DNA from: Owenia fusiformis
Taxonomy: Eukaryota; Annelida; Polychaeta; Sabellida; Oweniidae
Direction of reading: 5' to 3'
Assembly: GCA_903813345.2 (NCBI GenBank)
Contig: CAIIXF020000005.1
Coordinates: 22,819,375-22,883,374, forward strand
DNA length: 64,000 nucleotides
Under the pieces are notes generated by a model. The model had not been told where the DNA came from, searched no databases, and saw nothing but the letters and a program-made list of their open reading frames with translations. Of the stretch, positions 36,901 through 45,900 are shown piece after piece. The stretch's first letter is position 1. Each line of letters begins with the position of its first letter. The position numbers and the translations under genes are program-made.

Positions 36901-39900
36901 AGTAGTTGAGTAAGCAGCTGAGTAAGTAACTGAGTAAAAAGCTGAGTAGGTAGCTGAGTAAGTACCTGAGTAAGTACCTGAGTTAGTAGCTGAGTAAGTT
37001 GCTAAGGAAGTAATAACTAATTAAGTAATTGAGTAAGTAGTCAAATAAGTAGCTGAGTAGGTAGAGAGGTAAAGTAGGGTATGCAGGAATTTTTGAAAGT
37101 ATATTTGATCAATCTGCATCGTGAATACTGGCAAGTGCGAATTTCAAACTTCAAAATGGCGTAGAATCTAAACCGGTGGTCGGATTGCAATTTTAATTTC
37201 AGATCCAGATTCCTTAGGAAATTCTACCCCTAATTCATAACTCATACTTTAAAATTGGAGAACTTTTTATTTTGACCTACATTTCGGACACCATATCTCA
37301 AAAGTGGGTCAAAAAACTTATTGACGGCAAAATGTCAACATTATTAGCACACTCTTTGCTACAAGTTTACAAAATTTCGGAGAATATCATTGAAGTGTAG
37401 TGTCAGAATCGCAAAATAAAAAAAAATATGAATTTGACCTAGATTTTGAACTAGGTATTTTGGTGTCAAAACTTTGAAGGAAAGTAGCTTTTGAGGTCCC
37501 CTTCTTCTATGGGCTTTCATTATGTTTAGCTGTACTCATTCTATATCTCGTATTTTTATACTTCAAAAAATTATTCGGTCCCATTGATTTAACATTGGGC
37601 ACCAAATTTTGAGATTTCAAAACGCCATAACTTCAAAACAAGTAGTCGGATCGAAATTTGGTTTGCAGATCTAGATTTCTGAGAAAATTCTACCCTTAAT
37701 TAATAACTCATACGTTAAATTTGGAAACTTTTTACTTTGGCCTACTTTTTGGACACCATATCTCAAAAGTGGGTCAAAATACTTTCTGACGGCAAAACGC
37801 TAACACTATTAGCATACTCTTTGCTACCTGTATACAAAATTTTAAAGCAAATCATTTAAATATAGTGTCAGAATCGCAAAAATAAGGGAAAACTATAAAT
37901 TTGACCTTGATTTTGACCTAGGCATTTTGGTGTCCAAATTTTGAAGCTAAGTAGCCTTCGAGGTCCCCTTCTTTAATAGGCTTTCATTATATTAAGCTGT
38001 ACTCAGTCTATATCTCGTATTTTACACTTCAAAAAAATCTTTTTTCCCATTGACATAACATGGGGCAGCAAATTTAGCGATTTTTGAGCTTTCAAAACAC
38101 CATAACTTCCGAACAGGAGGTCGAATCAAAATTTGATTTGCAGATTCGGATTCCTGATAAAATTCTACCCCTTATTCATAACTCATACGTTACATTTGAA
38201 GATTTTTTTATTTTGACCTACTTTTGGGACACCATATCTCAAAAGTGGGTCAAAATACTTTTTGACGGCAAAAGGCTAACACTATTAGCACCCTCTTGGC
38301 TACATGTATACATAATTTCGAAGAATATAATTAAAGTGTAGTGTCAGAATCGCAAAAATAAGGAAAAGCATTGAATTTGACCTAGATTTTGACCTAGGCA
38401 TTTTGTTGTCCAAATTTTCAAAATTAGAAGGTTTTGAGGTCCCCTTCTTTTATGGGCTTCCATTATGTTTAGCTGTACTTAGTCTATATCTCGTATTTTA
38501 CACTTCAAAAAAATATTTTTTCCCATTGACATAACATGGGGCACCAAATTTAGCGATTTTTGAGCTTTCAAAACGCCATAACTTCCGAATCGGAAGTCGG
38601 ATCGAAATTTGGTTTGCAGATTTGGATTCCAGAGAAAATTCTATCCTTAATTCATAGCTCATACGTTAAATTTGGAAACTTTTTATTTTGACCTACTTTT
38701 CGGACACGCCATAACTTCCAAACCGGAAATCGGATCGAAATTTGGTTTGCAGATTCGGATTCCTGAGAAAATTCTATACTTAATTCATAACTCAAACGTC
38801 AAATTTTGAGAATTTTTTATTTTGACCTACTTTTCGGACACCATATCTCAAAAATGGGGCAAAATACTTTCTGACGGCAAAAGGCTAACACTATTAGCAG
38901 ACTCTTAGCTACATGTATACAAAATTTCGAAGAATATAATTAATCTGTTGTGTCAGAATCGCAAAAATAAGGAAAAACTTTGAATTTGACCTAGATTTTG
39001 ACCTAGGCATTTTGGTGTCCAAATTTTGAAGGTAGATGGCTTATGAGGTCCCCTTCTTTTAAAAGCTTTCATTATATTTAGCTGAACTCAGTCTATATTT
39101 CGTATTTTCACTTCAAAAAAATCTTTTTTCTCATTGACTTAACATGGGCACCAAATTTAGCGATTTTTGAGCTTTCAAAACGCCATAACTTCCGAACGGG
39201 AAGTCGGATCAAAATTTGGTTTTCAGATTCGGATTCCTGAGAAAATTCTACACTTATTTCATAGCTCATATGTTAAATTTGGAGAACTTTTTGGTTTTGA
39301 CCTACTTTCAGGACGCCATATCTCAAAATCGCTAAGAGTAATCAAAAAACGGATGGCACACTCTCGATTTGTTTTTTTCTAAGCTACATGTAGAAACTAA
39401 GATGAAGTAGTTACGACAAACAACAACGAAGATAATTGACAGAATGTTGATTTGACCTTTATTTGACCTAGTTCTTGACCCTTGACCTAGATAAAAATTT
39501 GACCTAATTTCCCATCATCCCAGGAACTGCCCCTAGTTGATCATGTAAGCAGCTTAAAGTAAATTCTTTTAGTTGGTGAGAAATCTGGGAAGGAGGAAGA
39601 TTCTGAAAGAATAATAACTAGATTTTGGAAATTGAACGAAGTTCAATTTCAGACTCCAGATCTAGACTTTTTTTAGCCGAGTCATCCAAAATAAGCCGAG
39701 TCATCCAGAATAAGCTGAGTCATCTACAAAGAGACGGATAAATAAAATAGGAAGGTGGGATAGGATAGAATAGGAAAGAACGATAGGATAGAATAAGAAA
39801 GAAGGATAGGATAGAATAGAATAGGAAGAAAGGATAGGATAGGATAGGATAGGAAGGATAGGAAGGATAGGAAGGAAAAGATACGAAGAAAGGATAGAAA

Positions 39901-42900
39901 AGATACGAAGAAAGGATAGAAAGGAAGGATAGGATAAGATCAGATAGGAAGGATGGATGAATTTTTCAACATTTTCTTCTCTACTCTTGACTTTCTATCA
40001 GGATACCATCAGATCGATTTTCCGAAATTTCAAAACGCCATAACTTCCGAACCGGAAGTCGGATCGAAATTTGATTAAAAGATTCGGATTCCTGACAAAA
40101 TTCTACCCCTAATTCATAACTCATACGTTAAATTTGGAGCTTTTTTATTTTGACCTACTTTTCGGACACGCCATAACTTCCGAAAGTCGGATCGAAATTT
40201 GGTTTGCAGATTCGGATTCCTGACAGAATTCCACCCTTAATTCATAACTCATATATTAAATTTGGAGAACTTTTTATTTTGACCTACTTTTCGGACACCA
40301 TATCTCAAAAGTGGGTCAAAATACTTTCTGACGGCAAAAGGCTAACACTATTAGCATATTCTTGGCTACATGTATACACAATTTCGAAGAATATAATTAG
40401 AGTGTAGTGTCAGAATCGAAAAAATAAGGAAAACCTATGAATTTGACCTAGATTTTGACCTAGGCATTTCGGTGTCCAAATTTTAAAGCTAGTTGGCTTT
40501 TGAGGTCCCCTTCTTTTAAAGGCTTTGATTATATGAAGCTGAACTCAGTCTTTTTTCCGTATTTTTCACTTCAAAAAAATATTTTTTCCCATTGACTTAA
40601 CATGGGCACAAAATTTAGCGATTTTTGAGTTTTCAAAACGCCATAACTTCCGAACCAGAAGTCGGATCGAAATTTGGTTTGTAGATTCGGATTCCTGACA
40701 AAATTCTACTCCTAATTCATAACTCATACATTGAATTTGGAGCACGTTTTGGTGTGACCTACTTTCTGGATGCCATATCTCGAAATCGGTTTGAGATATC
40801 AAAAAACTAAATCGACATTCTATATACAACTTTTTTATGAGGAACACAATGAAAAAAAAACGGATCAAAAATATTGAAGGACGACTGAGAAAATCGAAAA
40901 AAGTGACAAAGTACTGGATTTGACCTAGTTCTTGACCTTTGACCTAGATAAAAATTTGACCCAATTTCCCATCAACTAGATACTGAACCTAAATAAACTG
41001 TATTATGGTCCTTACTGGATACCTCATAGTTATTGAAAAAACTCCCAAAGAATAATAATAATAACTAGATTTGTAAATTGAACAAACTTCAATTTAAGAC
41101 TCCAGATTGATTTACTTGAGTAGGTAGCTGAGTAAGTAACTGAGTAGCAAGCTGAGTAAGTAGATGATGAAGTAATTGAGTGAGTAGCTGAGTAGGTAGC
41201 TGAGAAGGAAGCTGAGTAAGCAGCTGAGTAGGTAGCTGAGTAAGTAGCTGAGTAGGTAGCCGAGAAGTAGATAGCTAAGTAGGTAGCCGAGTAGGTATGT
41301 AGGTAGGTAGGTAAGTAGGAATTTTTGACCAAAAGTCGGATTGAAATTTGGTTTGCAGATTCAGATTCCTGGGAAAATTCTACCCTTATTTCATAACTCA
41401 TACATTAAATTTGGAGATTTTTTTATTTTGACCCACTTTTAGGACGCCATATCTCAAAAATGTGTCAAAATACTTTCTGACGGCAAAAGGCTATCACTAT
41501 TAGCACACTCTTTTCTACCTGTATACAAAATTTTGAAGCAAATCCTAAAAGTGTAGTGCCAGAATCGTAAAAATAAGGAAAAACTATGAATTTGACCTAG
41601 ATTTTGACCTAGGCATTTTGGTGTCCAAATATTGAAACTAGGTTGCTTTTGAGGTCCCCTTCTTTTATAGGAATTCATTATCTTAAGCTGTTCTCAGTCT
41701 ATATCTCGTATTTTACACTTCAAAAAAAATCTTTTTTCCTTGACTTTCTATCAGGATACCATCAGATCGATTTTTCCCGAAATTTCAAAACGCCATAACT
41801 TCCGAACAGGAAGTCGGATCGAAATTTGGTTTGCAGTTTCGGATTCCTGAGAAAATTCTATCCTTAATTCATAACTCATACGTTGAGTTTGGAGACATTT
41901 TTATTTTGACCTACTTTTCGGACACCATATCTCAAAAGTGGGTCAAAATACTTTCTGACGGCAAAAGGCTACCACTATGAGCACACTCTTGGCTATATGT
42001 ATACAAAATTCCGAAGAATATAATTAATCTGTAGTGTCAGAATCGCAAAAATAAGGAAAAATTTGAATTTGACCTAGATTTTGACCTAGGCATTTTGGTG
42101 TCCAAAATTTTATGAAAAGAAAGTCTTGAGGTCCCTTTCTTTTATGGGCTTCCATTATGTTTAGCTGAACTCAGTCTATATTTCGTATTTTTCACTTCAA
42201 AAAAATCTTTTTTCCCATTGACTTAACATGGGCACCAAATTTAGCGATTTTTGAGCTTTCAAAACAATATAACTTCCGAACCGGAAGTCGGATCGAAATT
42301 TGGTTTTCAGATTCGGAATCCTGAGAAAATTTCCTACAAGACCAGTAGCGTGGACATTGAATTGGGAGAACTTTTTTTTGGACCTCGTTTTCGGACACTG
42401 ATATCTCGAAATCGGTTTGAGATATCAAAAAACTAAATCGACCTGTTTTCCCCTACTTTTTTATGAGGAACACAATGAAAAAAAACCGGATTGAAAATAT
42501 TGAGGGACGACCGAGAAAATTGAAAAAAGTGACAAAGTACTGGATTTGACCTAGTTCTTGACCTTTGACCTAGATAAAAATTTGACCTAATTTCCCATCA
42601 TCCCAGATACATTCCCTAGTTGATCATGTAAGTAGCTTAAAGTAAGTTCTTCTAGTTGGTGAGAAATCTTGTAAGGAGGAAGAGGAAGAAAGAAAAATAA
42701 TAACTAGATTGGTGAAATTGAACAAGTTCAATTTAAGACTCCAGATTTATTTTGACCTAGATAGATCAGTAAAGAGCTGAGTAAGTAACTGAGTAATTAG
42801 CTGAGTAAGTACCTTAGAAGTAGTTGAGTAAGTCGCTGAGTAAGTAACTGGGTAAAAAGCTGAGTAGGTAGCTGAGTAGGTAGCTGAGTAAGTACCTGAG

Positions 42901-45900
42901 TAAGTAGCTGAGTAAGTAGCTAAGTAAGTAATAACTAATTAAGTAATTGAGTAAGTGGTCAAATAAGTAGCTGAGTAGGTAGGGAGGTAAAGTAGGGTAT
43001 GTAGGAATTTTTGAAAGTATATTTGATCAATCTGCATCGTGAATACTGGAAAGTGCGAATTTTTAACTTCAAAATGGCATAGAATCTTAACCGGGGGTCG
43101 GATTGCAATTTTAATTTCAGATCCGGATTCCTGAGAAAATTCTACCCCTAATTCATAACTCATACGTTAAATTTGGAGAACATTTATTTTGACCTACATT
43201 TCGATCACCATATCTCAAAAGTGGGTCAAAAACTTCTTGACGGCAAAAAGCTAACATTATTAGCACACTCTTTGCTACATGTATACAAAATTTTGAAGAA
43301 TATCATTGAAGTGTAGTGTCCGAATTGCAAAAATAAGAAAAAACTATGAATTTGACCTAGATTTTGAGCTAGGTATTTTGGTGTCCAAATTTTGAAGGAA
43401 AGTAGCTTTTGAGGTCCTCTTCTTCTATGGGCTTTCATTATGTTTAGCTGTACTCATTCTATATCTTGTATTTTTACTCTTCAAAAAATTATTCAGTCCC
43501 ATTGATTTAACATGGGGCACCAAATTTAGCGATTTTTGAGCTTTCAAAACGTCATAACTTCTGAACAAGATGTCGAATCGAAATTTGGTTTGCAGATTCG
43601 GATTCCTGATCAAATTCTACCCCTAATTCATAACTCATAAGTTAAATTTGAAGAATTTTTTATTTTGACCTACTTTTGGGACACAATATCTCAAAAGTGG
43701 GTCAAAATACTTCCTGACGGCAAAAGGCTAACACTATAAGCACACTCTTGGCTACATGTATACACAATTTCGAAGAATATAATTAAAGTGTAGTGTCAGA
43801 ATCGCAAAAATAAGGAAAAACTTTGAATTTGACCTAGATTTTGACCTAGGCATTTTTGTGTCCATATTTTTAAGCTAGATGGCTTTTGAGGTCCCCTTCT
43901 TTTAAAAGCTTCCATTATATTTAGCTGAACTCAGTCTATATTTCGTATTTTTCACTTCAAAAAAATCTTTTTTCCCATTGACTTAACATGGGCACCAAAT
44001 TTAGCGATTTTTGAGCTTTCAAAACGCCATAACTTCCGTACTAGATGTCGGATCGAAATTTGGTTTGCAGATTCAGGTTCCTGAGATCATTCTACACTTA
44101 TTTCATAGCTCACATGTTGAATTTGGAGAACTTTTTGTTCTGACCTACTTTCCGGACGCCATATCTCAAAATCGGTACGAGAAATTAAAAATCTGATGGC
44201 ATATCTTTGAAAGAGCTGTTTCTAAGCTACATGATGAAAAAAAGACAAAGTTGTTTCAATAAATAACGACGAAGATAATTGAAAGAATGTTGAAAATGCA
44301 AGATTTGACCTAGTTCTTGACCTTTGACCTAGATAAAAATTTGACCTAATTTCCCATCATCCCAGATACATTCCCTAGTTGATCATGTAAGCAACTTAAA
44401 GTAAGCTCTTCTAGTTGTTGAGAAATCTTGTAAGGAGGAAGCGGAAGAATAATAAAGAAAACTGGCAAAAGCAATAGACTCCAGATTTTCATCTGGAGTC
44501 TAATAATAAGAAAACTGGCAAAAGCAATAGACTCCAGATTTTCATCTGGAGTCTAATAATAAGAATACTGGCAAAAACAATAGACTCCAGATTTTCAATC
44601 TGGAGTCTAATAATAATAAGAATACTGGCAAAAACAATAGACTCCAGATTGACATCTGGAGTCTAATAAGAAGAAGAAGAAGAAGAAGAATACTGGCAAA
44701 AACAATAGACTCCAGATTGACATCTGGAGTCTAATAACCAACAAATAATTGGACCTTTGACCTTTAGATAATACCACAAAAATCTGGGTAGCATCTCCAC
44801 CAAGCTTCAACAATATTAGTTTAATATTAGTTTATTGGGGTAACAGCGCATCACCGTTTAATTCAACATTTAAGAGTACTGTGATTACAGCATCTTACTT
44901 CTGAATCACCCTGAATTTTTGTTTTCTGACTGTATATGCTCGGTTTAACTTGACAACATACAAAGTGAGCCAAAAATCTCCATAATTTTTTATTTGGCCA
45001 GTGCAGCCTTTTCAATGATGCAAATGGGATGAATGAATTTTCAGCACTTCCTGAATAAGGTAACTGATTTAAGATAAGGTTCGAAGAAATAATTTCACAC
45101 AGATATTGGTCATGCCTATAATAATTGAACTGGATTAACTTCGTATAAAGTTGGTACTATGATTTGAGGAATGACCAATATCATTGAAAAATTGTTGCTG
45201 CGAATATCATCCTGAAAACAGTATGTTTTAATATAGACACCTCGTGTCTGTTTACCTTTCCCCCATCCTGTAGTTATGCCACTGAGTTTTTGAAATTGAC
45301 TAATTGAAACAATATACATGTAGCTAACTATATAGCAAAAGATGGTTAATGTATAAGAGTAAGCCAAGATATTTTAGACAGATAAAATATTTATCTAGAC
45401 CCTTTTTCATTCTTACCTTTTTTGTTATCCTTGATTCTGGAGTAAAGTGATTATTCTGACACAAGAAGACAAGGTCTTTGTAGACCATCCTTTGAACTAA
45501 AACAAATAAAGGAGCCAATGTCATAAAAGGGCAACAAAATATATTGGAACTGAATATTCAAGTCAGTGAACATTATTCTATTTGTTTCTTATTTATCATA
45601 AAATCAGAAGTAAAAGTGACAGACTGATGGATCAACAGATTGCTGCCTAGTCTATCCCATAGACCCATAGGGATATTGGCATTATGTCTTTTTACGAAAA
45701 AAAGCAGAGTAGAGGTCCTTCACCCATAAGGCACAACCCTGTAAAATTTAAATGAAATTTAAATAAAATCCATCAACTGGGATTTGAGTTATCATCCAGA
45801 CAAACAAGTGGACTGATGGAAAAACACTTGAATGGATATATTGATGGACAGATGGATTGATAGACAAATGGATGGACGGCTTCTCGATATTCCATGGGAT

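Larger units (their letters stand above)
24222..44460 (-). mobile_element. Array of about eleven tandem Helitron-like elements
   Basis: Eleven units begin on the plus strand with AACTAGA and a short hairpin (arms AAATTGAAC and GTTCAATTT; absent in unit 7), starting near 24222, 25993, 27854, 30737, 32501, 34169, 35933, 36785, 39616, 41063 and 42702. Read on the minus strand, each unit ends with that hairpin, about seven bases and CTAG before TTATT. This is the Helitron 3' pattern (hairpin, CTRR, then host T). The minus-strand 5' ends start with TC (TCTTT... or TCTTCC...). Inside are a microsatellite or short repeat and one to several satellite monomers of about 477 bp. No Rep/helicase gene is seen, so all are non-autonomous. 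All share one orientation and abut at AATAAT spacers. Confidence 0.72.
23128..45416 (-). other. 22.3-kb intron 2 of PCED1 gene 1
   Basis: This intron joins KK|GELSF in the esterase domain. It contains the Tc1/mariner remnant, the Helitron-like array and the hairpin array. About 92 percent of its length is repeat. No exon with PCED1 similarity or other recognisable coding sequence lies inside; the short open frames within it are satellite translations. Confidence 0.85.

Noticed and set aside
25083-44196. Many similar frames of 60-120 codons (for example starting MSFQNAITSEPEV) in the array
   Set aside because: They are translations of the 477-bp satellite monomer, broken in different places in each copy and with no conserved start or splice context; a protein family was considered and dismissed.
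24330-44740. CRISPR-like regular repeats
   Set aside because: Eukaryotic microsatellite and satellite units without unique spacers; the hairpin units vary in spacing and have simple AATAAG spacers.
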